From Thalassobius sp002708925 (GTDB lineage: Bacteria > Pseudomonadota > Alphaproteobacteria > Rhodobacterales > Rhodobacteraceae), in assembly GCF_049803795.1 (NCBI RefSeq), contig NZ_JBNAGJ010000003.1, positions 380,624 through 444,623 on the forward strand: a DNA stretch of 64,000 nucleotides, in the 5' to 3' direction. The notes beneath the pieces were generated by a model. It was not told the origin of the DNA. It searched no databases and saw nothing but the letters and a program-made list of their open reading frames with translations. Below are positions 26,021-34,290 of this stretch, piece after piece. The position numbers and the translations under genes were made by a program. Each line of letters opens with the position of its first letter. The first letter of the stretch is position 1.

Positions 26021-27028
26021 TTATCCGGTGGTGGCACGCCGCAAAAGAGACACGACATTGGATCGGTCGATCTGTGCCTCGTCTACCTCGATGTCGCTGT
26101 GCTGGCGCGGGTCGTGATCCAGATCTTGGGCCCCAAGCCCGTCCAGCAGATCGGCGGGCAGGGCAGGGCGCGTGCGGTCGTCCAGCAGCAGGGTTTCGGC
26201 GGCGATGCCCTCGGCATAGATGATCTGGTGACTGTCGAACAGCAGCTGGAAATAATCCACAAAGCCGCCATCCTGCCGGGTGATCGTGGTGCCGTTAACC
26301 AGATGCCGCGCGCGGATCAGCAGCTCGGACCGGCCCAGGTTCAGCTGATCGCTGCGCTGATAGATGAACAGGCGGTGTTCGGGGCTGACCAGCAGATCGT
26401 GGGTGTTGTGCAAAACGCCTGCCGCAATGCGGATGGGGGCGAAATCGCCCACCGCGCGGGTGGTGGACTGGCCGATCCAGCGGATTTCCTGAGGCCCGTC
26501 ATCGCGGGTCAGCACGCGGTCGCCGATTTGCAGGGCCTCGATCGGGCGCTGCTCGCCTGTGGCCAGGGTGATATGGGTGCCGCGGGTGAAGGCCACGCAG
26601 GCCACCTGCGCCAGTTTCGCCCGTGCGTTCTGCGTGTCGATCCCAACCAGGCTGTAATCGGTTTTCGAGCTAAGCGGCGCCAGCGGCAGCGCATAGAGCC
26701 GCGCGATGTGATCGCTCTCCAGCTCGACCAGCACCAGCAGCTCCGAGGTCTTTCCATCCGGCGACATCAGCGTCAGGCAGGCATCCAGCGCCAGCATCGC
26801 GCCGGGTGTGCCCTGGGGGCTGTCTTGGGAAATGCTGAAATGCCCGTGATCTTGCGGCACCAGCAGCAGCGGGGCGGGGGTGGCGGCAAACTGCAACTGA
26901 TACACATCGTCCAGCATCAGATCGTCGGCCACGGACAGCGCATCGCCCATATTGGCCCCGTTCTCGACCCGCAGGGCCGTGGCGGGCAGAACGCTGAGAG
27001 TCAGAACAGAGGGCGCATGACGGGTCAT
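26021..27028 (-). CDS. Hint-domain protein with the catalytic Cys position substituted
   Basis: A 335-residue protein with an N-terminal beta-rich region (1-140) and a Hint_2 (Hedgehog/intein-like) domain from about 144 to 290: FTRGTHITLATGEQRPIEAL, GDRVLTRDDGPQEIRWIG, and RIAAGVLHNTHDLLVSPEHR with the conserved block-B-like His. In Hint_2 proteins a Cys normally stands right before FTxGT; here that residue is A146, with the nearest Cys two positions earlier (C144). Self-cleavage is therefore doubtful. It is divergent from the SDR gene. Hint_2 proteins are abundant in roseobacters, mostly uncharacterised. Confidence 0.82.
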   Translation of the reverse strand: MTRHAPSVLTLSVLPATALRVENGANMGDALSVADDLMLDDVYQLQFAATPAPLLLVPQDHGHFSISQDSPQGTPGAMLALDACLTLMSPDGKTSELLVLVELESDHIARLYALPLAPLSSKTDYSLVGIDTQNARAKLAQVACVAFTRGTHITLATGEQRPIEALQIGDRVLTRDDGPQEIRWIGQSTTRAVGDFAPIRIAAGVLHNTHDLLVSPEHRLFIYQRSDQLNLGRSELLIRARHLVNGTTITRQDGGFVDYFQLLFDSHQIIYAEGIAAETLLLDDRTRPALPADLLDGLGAQDLDHDPRQHSDIEVDEAQIDRSNVVSLLRRATTG

Positions 27029-27184
27029 TCCGGCGGGGTTCCTGAATAGCAGATCAGCCTTTGACCTACCCTAGGATTGTGGCGGCTTATGGTCAACGCG
27101 GCGGAGTTTTCCGGGCCAATTCAATTGCCAAGGCGCAGGGTGCGCCCTAGACCTAAGGGCCAAAGCATAGCAGGAGCAAAACAC

Positions 27185-27964
27185 ATGGATCTGGGGATCA
27201 AGGGAAAACGCGCGCTGGTTTGTGCCTCCAGCAAGGGGCTGGGCCGGGGCTGCGCCGAGGCGCTGGCCGGGGCCGGTGTGGATCTGGTAATGAACGCCCG
27301 CGGGGCCGAGACGCTGGAGGCCACCGCCGCCGAAATTCGCGCCGCATATGGTGTGGACGTGGTGACCGTGGCCGCCGACATCACCACCCCCGAAGGCCGC
27401 GCCGCCGTGCTGCAAAAGGCGCAGGACGTGGATATTCTGGTCAATAACGCGGGCGGGCCGCCCCCCGGCATGTGGACAGATTGGGACCGCGAGGACTTCA
27501 TCAAGGCGCTGGATGCCAACATGCTGGCCCCCATCGCGCTGATCAAGGCGCTGGTGCCGGGCATGATGGACCGGGGCTGGGGCCGGGTGGTCAATATCAC
27601 CTCGGTTTCGGTCAAGGCACCGATTGCGGTGCTGGGGCTGTCGAACTCGGCGCGGGCGGGGCTGACGGGCTATGTGGCCGGCACCGCGCGTCAGGTGGCG
27701 GGCCAAGGCGTGACGATCAACAACCTGCTGCCCGGCCTGCACGCCACCGACCGGATGGTTTCGCTGGATGCCAACACCGCCGCCGCGCAGGGCATCACCC
27801 CCGATGAGGCCCGCGCCGCAAAAGAGGCCGCAATCCCCGCCGGCCGCTATGGCACGGCCCAGGAATTCGGCGCGACTTGTGCCTTTATGTGCTCGGTTCA
27901 TGCCGGGTTCATGGTGGGGCAGAACGTGCTGCTGGATGGCGGTGCCACGAACACGGTGATGTAA
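27185..27964 (+). CDS. atypical short-chain dehydrogenase/reductase family protein
   Basis: A 259-residue Rossmann-fold SDR: KRALVCASSKGLGRGCAEAL (glycine-rich cofactor loop), NNAGGPPPG, and a C-terminal GQNVLLDGGATNTVM. The catalytic YxxxK is missing: the region reads LSNSARAGLTGY, with Leu where Tyr and Ala where Lys would stand. This matches a divergent BKR-like SDR subgroup that lacks the normal tetrad, so dehydrogenase activity is uncertain. ATG 27185 has AGGAG 8 bases upstream. It is divergent from the Hint gene across a 156-base gap and ends before a strong terminator. Confidence 0.85.
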   Translation: MDLGIKGKRALVCASSKGLGRGCAEALAGAGVDLVMNARGAETLEATAAEIRAAYGVDVVTVAADITTPEGRAAVLQKAQDVDILVNNAGGPPPGMWTDWDREDFIKALDANMLAPIALIKALVPGMMDRGWGRVVNITSVSVKAPIAVLGLSNSARAGLTGYVAGTARQVAGQGVTINNLLPGLHATDRMVSLDANTAAAQGITPDEARAAKEAAIPAGRYGTAQEFGATCAFMCSVHAGFMVGQNVLLDGGATNTVM

Positions 27965-27986
27965 GCCATCCTCACAACTGCGTCAG

Positions 27987-28020
27987 CCGGGGCGATCATG
28001 GATTGTCCCGGTTTTCTTTT
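27987..28020 (+). terminator. rho-independent terminator after the SDR gene
   Basis: CCGGGGCGATC, loop ATG, GATTGTCCCGG form an 11-bp stem with two G-U pairs (27987-28011), followed by TTTTCTTTT. It separates the SDR gene from arsM. Confidence 0.85.
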
Positions 28021-28089
28021 GCGCTCTATCGTCTGCGGGGAAAGCACAGGTCAGAAAAACATAGGCCAGCAAAGACGGAGAGACCGGGG

Positions 28090-29130
28090 ATGAAACACGA
28101 AAACGTACAAGAATATTACGGCAAGGTTCTGCAAGGCAGCGACGATTTGCAGACAAACGCCTGCTGCACCCCCGATGAGATGCCGGACTATGTGAAATCT
28201 GTGCTGTCCAATATCCACGATGAGGTGCTGACCCGCTATTACGGCTGCGGGTTGGTGATGCCTCTGGGGCTTCAGGGCGCGCGGGTGCTGGATCTGGGCT
28301 GCGGGGCCGGGCGCGATGTCTATGCGCTGGCGCAATTGGTGGGGCCCAAGGGCCGCGTGGTGGGCGTGGACATGACCCCAGAACAGCTAGAAATCGCCCG
28401 CAGTCATCAGGCCTGGCACGCGGATCGCTTTGGCTTTGACAATGTAGAGTTCCACCAGGGCTATATCGAAACGCTGGATCAACTGGGGCTGGAGCCGGGC
28501 AGCTTTGACGTGATCGTGTCCAATTGCGTGATCAACCTGGCCACCGACAAAGAGGCCGTTCTGCGCGGCGCGCACCATCTGCTCAAACCGGGGGGCGAGA
28601 TGTATTTCTCGGATGTTTACGCCGACCGCCGGGTGCCTCTGGCCATGGCGCAAGATGAGGTGCTGTATGGCGAATGCCTGTCCGGGGCGCTTTATTGGAA
28701 CGATTTTCTGACCTTCGCCAAACGCGCCGGGTTTGACGATCCGCGCCTGGTGACGCACCGCCCGCTGACCATCGAAAACCCCGAGCTGGAAAAACGTGTG
28801 GCGCCGTTGAAATTCACCTCGGCCACCTATCGGCTGTTCAAACTGGACGGTCTGGAAACCGCCTGCGAGGACTACGGCCAGGCGGTGATCTACAAGGGCA
28901 CCGTGGAACATGCCCCCCATGCCTTTGCGCTGGACGATCACCACATTATCGAAACCGGCAAGGTGTTCCCCGTCTGCGGTAATACCTGGAAAATGCTGGC
29001 GGACACGCGATTTGCCGATCATTTCGCCTTTATCGGGGATTTTTCCACGCATTACGGCATTTTTGACGGCTGCGGCGGCGAAAGCCCGTTCGAGCGCGCC
29101 ACCGACGGCGATGCTGCGCCCTGTTGCTAA
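28090..29130 (+). CDS. arsM: arsenite S-adenosylmethionine methyltransferase (ArsM-type)
   Basis: A 346-residue class I methyltransferase likely to methylate trivalent arsenic. Seen: SAM-binding LDLGCGAGRD (67-76), and cysteines at the positions expected of the ArsM thiol triad: C25/C26 (QTNACC), C146 (SNCVIN) and C196 (GECLSG). A C-terminal region from about 290 contains FPVCGNTWKMLADTRF and the chain ends in Cys-Cys. ATG 28090 follows GGAG-like bases and a terminator; the frame is open upstream in the SDR gene but that is not coding in this frame. No ars regulator or efflux gene is nearby. Substrate assignment is from family knowledge. Confidence 0.82.
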   Translation: MKHENVQEYYGKVLQGSDDLQTNACCTPDEMPDYVKSVLSNIHDEVLTRYYGCGLVMPLGLQGARVLDLGCGAGRDVYALAQLVGPKGRVVGVDMTPEQLEIARSHQAWHADRFGFDNVEFHQGYIETLDQLGLEPGSFDVIVSNCVINLATDKEAVLRGAHHLLKPGGEMYFSDVYADRRVPLAMAQDEVLYGECLSGALYWNDFLTFAKRAGFDDPRLVTHRPLTIENPELEKRVAPLKFTSATYRLFKLDGLETACEDYGQAVIYKGTVEHAPHAFALDDHHIIETGKVFPVCGNTWKMLADTRFADHFAFIGDFSTHYGIFDGCGGESPFERATDGDAAPCC

Positions 29131-29212
29131 GACTTGTGTCGCACGGCGCGGCTTGGTATCTGCCTGCAAAGCCCGATAAAATCCATCGGAATAACGCAAG
29201 AGGCCAAGCGTC

Positions 29213-30292
29213 GTGCAACCCGCCCCCAGATTGGAGATTCGCAATCTTGTCCGCAGTTTCGGCGGGCAACGGGTGGTGGATGATGTCTCGCTCAGTGTGA
29301 TGCCGGGGCAGGTGACCTGCCTGCTGGGCCCCTCGGGCTGCGGTAAATCCACCACGCTGCGGATGATTGCGGGCGTGGAAATGCAGGATACCGGGCAGAT
29401 TTATGTGGATGGCAGCCTGATCTGCGACACCGTGTTCCGAATCCCGCCCGAGCGCCGCAATATCGGGCTGATGTTTCAGGATTTCGCCCTCTTTCCGCAT
29501 CTGAGCGTCGGCGATAACGTCGCCTTTGGCCTGCGCGGCCCCAAAGAGGCCAAACGCGCCCGCGTCGAGGAATTGCTCGATAAGGTCGGGCTGAAACGGT
29601 TTATCGACAGCTTCCCTTATCTGCTGTCAGGGGGGGAGCAGCAGCGCGTGGCGCTGGCTCGTGCCTTGGCTCCGCGCCCCAAGATCATGCTGATGGACGA
29701 GCCCTTCTCGGGTCTCGATAACCGTCTGCGCGACGACATCCGCGATCAGACGCTTGAGCTGCTCAAAGAAGAGGACGCCGCCGTCCTGCTGGTGACGCAC
29801 GAACCCGAAGAGGCCATGCGCATGGCCGATGAGATTGCCCTGATGCGCAAGGGGCGGATCGTTCAGCAAGGCGCGCCCTACAATATCTACAACGCGCCCG
29901 TGGACAAACAGGCCGTGGCATTTTTCAGCGATATCAATGTGATACGCAGCACGGTGCAGGGCGCGCTGACGAATACGCCCTTTGGCCAGTTCCTGGCGCC
30001 CGGCGTCGCGGATGGCGGGCAGGTGGATATTGTGATCCGTCCGCAGCACCTGAAGATAGACTTTGATCGCGGGGGTAAGGGCCCTCTGCCGACGCCTCAG
30101 GATGGGGTGGCCGCGCGCGGCGAAGTGGTGCGCGCACGCTTTATGGGCTCGGAAAGCCTGGTCGAGATTCGCATGGATTTCGACGGCTCGGTGCTGAAGG
30201 CAACGGTGCCGAATGTGTTTTTGCCCAAACCCGGCAAACCGCTGTGGCTGATGTTCCGGCGCGATCGCTGTTTCGTCTTTCCCGTGGCCTGA
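29213..30292 (+). CDS. ABC transporter ATP-binding protein (FbpC/PotA-like), without partner genes
   Basis: A 359-residue importer ATPase starting with GTG. Seen: Walker A GPSGCGKST (39-47), Q-loop MFQDFALFPHLSV, signature LSGGEQQRVALARAL (about 141-155), Walker B ILMDEPFSGLD, H-loop VTHEPEEA, and a C-terminal TOBE-like domain from about 265 (DIVIRPQHLKID). The closest type I can name is the Fe3+/polyamine (CUT1/FbpC) group. No permease or binding-protein gene is adjacent, so it may serve a transporter encoded elsewhere. It ends 176 bases before tatA. Confidence 0.86.
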   Translation: MQPAPRLEIRNLVRSFGGQRVVDDVSLSVMPGQVTCLLGPSGCGKSTTLRMIAGVEMQDTGQIYVDGSLICDTVFRIPPERRNIGLMFQDFALFPHLSVGDNVAFGLRGPKEAKRARVEELLDKVGLKRFIDSFPYLLSGGEQQRVALARALAPRPKIMLMDEPFSGLDNRLRDDIRDQTLELLKEEDAAVLLVTHEPEEAMRMADEIALMRKGRIVQQGAPYNIYNAPVDKQAVAFFSDINVIRSTVQGALTNTPFGQFLAPGVADGGQVDIVIRPQHLKIDFDRGGKGPLPTPQDGVAARGEVVRARFMGSESLVEIRMDFDGSVLKATVPNVFLPKPGKPLWLMFRRDRCFVFPVA

Positions 30293-30468
30293 TCGGCCGA
30301 TTTCCCTGTCGCCCGATTTCAGGGCCTGAGGGGCAGGTTTCTGACACCTATACGAAAAATCCACCGTTGCGGCGCTTTGGTTCTTCCAACGCGGGCCAAT
30401 CGTTATTAGATACGTAACGTGATTTTCGCAGGGCTTCGCAACGAAAGCCCAACCAAGGGAGAGACAAC

Positions 30469-30684
30469 ATGCTTAACAATATCGGCCTGCCCGGCCTTCT
30501 GCTGATCGCCGTCGTTGTGCTGGTGCTGTTCGGCCGTGGCAAAATCAGCTCGTTGATGGGCGAAGTGGGCAAGGGCATTACCTCGTTCAAGAAGGGCGTG
30601 AACGAAGGCACCAAGGAACTGGAAGAGCAGGCCGCCGCCGAGGCCAAGGACGTGACCCCCGAGTCCGAAAAAGACAAGGTCTAA
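30469..30684 (+). CDS. tatA: Sec-independent protein translocase subunit TatA
   Basis: A 71-residue single-span protein: NIGLPGLLLIAVVVLVLFG, then the FGRGKISSLMGEVGKGI hinge and amphipathic helix, and an acidic/charged tail. TatA forms the variable-size conduit of the twin-arginine translocon for folded proteins. It has GGGAGAG before the start and is followed 3 bases later by tatB. Together with tatB and tatC it makes a complete Tat operon. Confidence 0.95.
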   Translation: MLNNIGLPGLLLIAVVVLVLFGRGKISSLMGEVGKGITSFKKGVNEGTKELEEQAAAEAKDVTPESEKDKV

Positions 30685-30687
30685 TCC

Positions 30688-31149
30688 ATGTTCGATCTTG
30701 GCTGGACCGAGCTGATGGTCATCGGGATCGTCGCTCTGATCGTGGTGGGGCCCAAGGATCTGCCCGGTCTGTTCCGCACGGTTGGACGTTTTGTCGGCAA
30801 GGCCAAGGGCATGGCGCGTGAATTCAGTCGCGCCATGGATCAGGCCGCCGATGATGCCGGGGTCAAGGACATCTCGACCACGATCAAGGCCGCCGCCGAC
30901 CCCAAACAGTTCGGCATGGACAAGGTCAAAGAGGCCACCGACAGCTTCAAGAACTGGGATCCGACCAAAGACACCGATCTGGACGAGGATCGCGCCGCCG
31001 TCGCCAAGAAAATCCACGACGCGACCGCCAAGCGCGAGGCCGAACGCCAGGCTGCCGACGCGGCCGAGGCCGAAAACGCCGCCGCCCAGGTCGGAGACAA
31101 GGCCGAAGAACCGGCCCCTCAGAAGGCATCCGAACAGGCCAAGGAATAA
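30688..31149 (+). CDS. tatB: Sec-independent protein translocase subunit TatB
   Basis: A 153-residue TatB: N-terminal MFDLGWTELMVIGIVALIVVG membrane helix with the conserved Glu, then KDLPGLFRTVGRFVGKAKGMAREF as the amphipathic helix, and a long charged, Ala-rich tail. TatB forms the twin-arginine signal receptor with TatC. The gene lies 3 bases after tatA and 3 bases before tatC. Confidence 0.95.
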   Translation: MFDLGWTELMVIGIVALIVVGPKDLPGLFRTVGRFVGKAKGMAREFSRAMDQAADDAGVKDISTTIKAAADPKQFGMDKVKEATDSFKNWDPTKDTDLDEDRAAVAKKIHDATAKREAERQAADAAEAENAAAQVGDKAEEPAPQKASEQAKE

Positions 31150-31152
31150 GGC

Positions 31153-32109
31153 ATGACCGACAGCAACGAGATCGAAGAGAGCAGCGCCCCGCTGATCGAA
31201 CACCTGGCCGAATTGCGCACGCGTCTGATCCGCTCGGTCATTGCGTTTGTGATCGGGATGGTGATCTGTTTCTCGTTCGGGCGGCACATTCTGGATTTCC
31301 TGCTGGGCCCGATCGAGGACACGATGCGCGCGCTGGGCAATCCCAATCCGGTGATGCAATACACCGCGCCGCAGGAATATTTCTTTACCCTGATCCGCAT
31401 CTCGATGGTGGGCGGGCTGGCGCTGTCCTTTCCGGTGATCGCCAACCAGCTGTGGCGCTTTGTGGCGCCGGGACTGTATAAAAACGAAAAGAACGCCTTT
31501 CTGCCCTTTCTGATTGCCTCGCCCGTGCTGTTCCTGATGGGCGGTGCCTTTGCGCATTACGTGGTGATCCCGCTGGCCATGGCGTTTTTCCTGGGGTTTG
31601 CGGATTTCCCGTCCTTCGTTTCGGCCATGCTGGTGGGGCAGGATGTGGATGCCTCTTTGACTGCCGCTCAGGAAGGGATCGACATTGTTTTCAACGGTAA
31701 GGTCAACGAAAGCCTTGATATTACGCTGAAAATGATCGTGGCCTTTGGCCTGTGTTTCCAACTGCCCGTGCTGCTGACGCTGATGGGCAAGGCCGGGCTG
31801 GCCTCGGCCAAGGGGCTGCGCAACACCCGCAAATACGCCGTGGTGGGCATCCTGACGGTGGCCGCTTTGGTGACGCCGCCGGATGTGACGACGCAGCTGA
31901 TCCTGTTTGTGGTGGTTTACGGGCTCTATGAAATCTCGATCTTCCTGGTGGCCCGCGTGGAAACCAAACGCGAGGCCCGCCTGCGCGCCGAAGGTTATTA
32001 CGACGACGAAGAAGAGCCCGAAGAAGAGTTCGACGACCCGTTGATGAAAGAATTCGACGAAGAAGAGGACGACCCCGGCATGGTGGATAACAGCGGGTCG
32101 AAACCGTGA
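31153..32109 (+). CDS. tatC: Sec-independent protein translocase subunit TatC
   Basis: TatC is the polytopic receptor for twin-arginine signal peptides. Seen: PLIEHLAELRTRLIRSV, the conserved TAPQEYFFTLIRIS loop, and six hydrophobic helices. At 318 residues it is longer than E. coli TatC (258) because of a highly acidic C-terminal tail from about 275 (DDEEEPEEEFDDPL and onward). The stop overlaps the GTG start of the DUF815 ATPase gene by 4 bases. Confidence 0.96.
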   Translation: MTDSNEIEESSAPLIEHLAELRTRLIRSVIAFVIGMVICFSFGRHILDFLLGPIEDTMRALGNPNPVMQYTAPQEYFFTLIRISMVGGLALSFPVIANQLWRFVAPGLYKNEKNAFLPFLIASPVLFLMGGAFAHYVVIPLAMAFFLGFADFPSFVSAMLVGQDVDASLTAAQEGIDIVFNGKVNESLDITLKMIVAFGLCFQLPVLLTLMGKAGLASAKGLRNTRKYAVVGILTVAALVTPPDVTTQLILFVVVYGLYEISIFLVARVETKREARLRAEGYYDDEEEPEEEFDDPLMKEFDEEEDDPGMVDNSGSKP

Positions 32110-32942
32110 AAAAGACCATGAAACGTATCGCGGCGGCGCTGGAGCGGATGTCTCCGGCGCCTTTGGCGGCCCCCGATTTCGACGCGGCCGACGCCTTTGT
32201 CTGGCATGTAGAGCCCGACCGGCTGGAGCCCGTCCCCAAGGTAAACCGCGTGGATCTGTCGCTGCTGGTGGGGGTGGATCGCAGCCGCGACACGCTGCTG
32301 ACCAACACGGTGCAATTTGCGCGCGGCCTGCCGGCGAATAACGCCCTGCTGTGGGGTGCGCGCGGGATGGGGAAATCCTCGCTTGTGAAGGCGGTGCACG
32401 CGCAGGTTCTGGCGCAGGGGCACGCGCTGAAAATCGTGGAACTGCAACGCGAGGATCTGCCCTCGGTGGCGCGGCTGCTGAACTTGCTGCGCGCCAGCGA
32501 CGCGCGGTTCGTGCTGTTTTGCGACGATCTGTCCTTCAGCCATGATGATCAGCATTACAAATCGCTCAAGGCCGTGCTGGATGGCGGGATTGAGGGACGC
32601 CCCGACAATGTGGTGTTCTATGCCACTTCGAACCGGCGCCACCTGATGCCGCGCGACATGATCGAGAATGAACGCTCTAGCGCGATCAACCCCTCTGAGG
32701 CGGTCGAGGAAAAGGTGTCCCTGTCCGATCGCTTCGGGCTGTGGCTGGGCTTTCATCCGTGCACGCAGGATGACTATCTGGCGATGATCCGGGGCTATTG
32801 CGATGCCCATGGCGTGCAGATCGAGGACAGCACCCTGCGCGCCGAAGCCATCGAATGGCAGGCCACGCGCGGCGGGCGGTCGGGCCGGGTGGCCTGGCAG
32901 TTCTTTACCGATCTGGCCGGGCGCAAGGGCGTTCGGGTCTAA
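32106..32942 (+). CDS. DUF815 family AAA+-like ATPase
   Basis: A 278-residue P-loop ATPase of the DUF815 family. Seen: Walker A GARGMGKSS (84-92), Walker B FVLFCDDLSF (about 137-146), a sensor-like VVFYATSNRRHLMP, and a C-terminal helical part. It starts with GTG 32106 overlapping the tatC stop; ATG 32118 is an alternative start. Coupling to tatC suggests shared expression; the biochemical role of DUF815 proteins is not known to me. A bidirectional terminator lies 18 bases after the stop. Confidence 0.88.
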   Translation: MKKTMKRIAAALERMSPAPLAAPDFDAADAFVWHVEPDRLEPVPKVNRVDLSLLVGVDRSRDTLLTNTVQFARGLPANNALLWGARGMGKSSLVKAVHAQVLAQGHALKIVELQREDLPSVARLLNLLRASDARFVLFCDDLSFSHDDQHYKSLKAVLDGGIEGRPDNVVFYATSNRRHLMPRDMIENERSSAINPSEAVEEKVSLSDRFGLWLGFHPCTQDDYLAMIRGYCDAHGVQIEDSTLRAEAIEWQATRGGRSGRVAWQFFTDLAGRKGVRV

Positions 32943-32959
32943 GCTAACCTCTTGAAATA

Positions 32960-32986
32960 AAAGGCCCGCCAGATCAGCGGGCCTTT
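32960..32986. terminator. bidirectional rho-independent terminator
   Basis: AAAGGCCCGC, loop CAGATCA, GCGGGCCTTT form a perfect 10-bp stem flanked by A-rich bases on the left and T-rich bases on the right. It lies between the convergent DUF815 and NlpD-like genes and can serve both strands. Confidence 0.85.
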
Positions 32987-33004
32987 GGCATTCTTTCAGG
33001 CGGG

Positions 33005-34222
33005 TTATTTCAGATAGGGCGTCGGATCCACCGCATCAAAGCCCTTGCGGACCTCGAAATGCACGTAGTTCGATTTACCCGAGCGGATTTTCCCGATGCT
33101 CTGGCCGCGTTTCACACCATCGCCCTTCTTGACCGAGATCGCATCCACATTGGCATAGACCGTCAGCAGATTATCGGGGTGTTTGATCAGCAGAATCGGG
33201 ATCTGATCGGCATCGGTGGTGATCGCCGCGACGGTGCCATTGGCCGCCGCGCGGACCGGCGTGCCGGGGGCTGCGGCGATGTCGATCCCGTCGTTTTTAC
33301 CCTTCTTGTAGTCTCGGACGATGCTGCCGTTCACGGGCATGTCCATCTGGGCCTTGCGGGTCTGGGATTTGCTCAGATCCGGCGCGCCGGTGGGCTGTGT
33401 GGCCTGGGCCGCAGGGGTGGTTTTCTGCGCGGGCAGCGCCTGGCTGGCGCTTGGCGGGGTGGGCGTGCTGCTGCCCTGGCCGGGTTTGCTGGTGGTGAAA
33501 GGCTGCGCTTTGCGTTGCGGCGCGCTGGTGTCGGGCACGGGGATCAGCAGATACTGGCCCTCGCGGATGGTGAAATCGGGGCCCAGGCCGTTCCATTCGG
33601 CCAGCGCCCGAACCGAGACATCATACATCCGCGAAATCGTATAGGCGGTCTCGCCGCGCACCACCTTGTGGCGGATGGGTTCGATGCCCACCTGGACCTT
33701 CTCGGCCTTTTGGGCGGGTTTCGCGGTCTCGGTTTTGGGCAGTTCGGTGGTTTCCACCTTCGCGGCCGAGGCCCGGTCAATCGCGCCCCCGGCGATGCTC
33801 TCGATGTCCACGGACGAGGGCGGCTGGATCGGGCCGGTGGCCTCGGCGCCAGTGGCGGGCGAGGGTTCGGCGACGCGGCGGGGCAGGGCCAGCACCTCGT
33901 CCTTGCGCAGCACATCATCGGGGCGCACGCCGTTGTATTTGGCCAGCTCCTCGGCATCCAGGCCGATCCGGTTGGCCACATCGGCCACCGTATCGCCGCC
34001 GCGCGCCACCACGACCTGATAGCCGGGATAGGAAATGATACCGCGATTGTCCGGCGCAGGGCGTTCAGCGGTAGCCTGACGCGCCGCATCCGCAGTGCTA
34101 AGCGCATTGCCGAAATTGCCACGCAGATCGAAATCAAATGGTTCGTCACAGGCCGCCAGTAGCGCCAGCGCCGAACCGGCAAGCATCACACGGGCCGAAT
34201 GGAAACGGCAGGTCTGGGTCAT
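33005..34222 (-). CDS. LysM/M23 family lipoprotein with degenerate peptidase domain (NlpD-like)
   Basis: A 405-residue outer-membrane lipoprotein (signal peptide ending LLAAC, C25) with two LysM peptidoglycan-binding modules (about 67-114 and 183-231), a Pro/Thr/Gln-rich linker, and a C-terminal LytM/M23 domain (about 310-405). The zinc ligands of active M23 enzymes are degraded: the HxGxD region reads NDGIDIAAAPG (His to Asn, Asp kept), YAHL reads YANVD, and HxHFE reads YVHFEVR. It therefore resembles NlpD/EnvC-type amidase activators rather than a hydrolase. It is the last gene of a surE-pcm-nlpD order common in proteobacteria. Confidence 0.88.
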   Translation of the reverse strand: MTQTCRFHSARVMLAGSALALLAACDEPFDFDLRGNFGNALSTADAARQATAERPAPDNRGIISYPGYQVVVARGGDTVADVANRIGLDAEELAKYNGVRPDDVLRKDEVLALPRRVAEPSPATGAEATGPIQPPSSVDIESIAGGAIDRASAAKVETTELPKTETAKPAQKAEKVQVGIEPIRHKVVRGETAYTISRMYDVSVRALAEWNGLGPDFTIREGQYLLIPVPDTSAPQRKAQPFTTSKPGQGSSTPTPPSASQALPAQKTTPAAQATQPTGAPDLSKSQTRKAQMDMPVNGSIVRDYKKGKNDGIDIAAAPGTPVRAAANGTVAAITTDADQIPILLIKHPDNLLTVYANVDAISVKKGDGVKRGQSIGKIRSGKSNYVHFEVRKGFDAVDPTPYLK

Positions 34223-34290
34223 CTCGATGTCCTCTGTCTGCCCCTTGTTGGCCGGGGCTTGATCAACTGATTAACGGGTGTTTGCCCGAT

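Noticed and set aside
34255..34275. TTGATCAACTGATTAA as an FNR box
   Set aside because: Spacing and half-sites do not match TTGATN4ATCAA, and it lies between two co-directional genes with no promoter-like -10.
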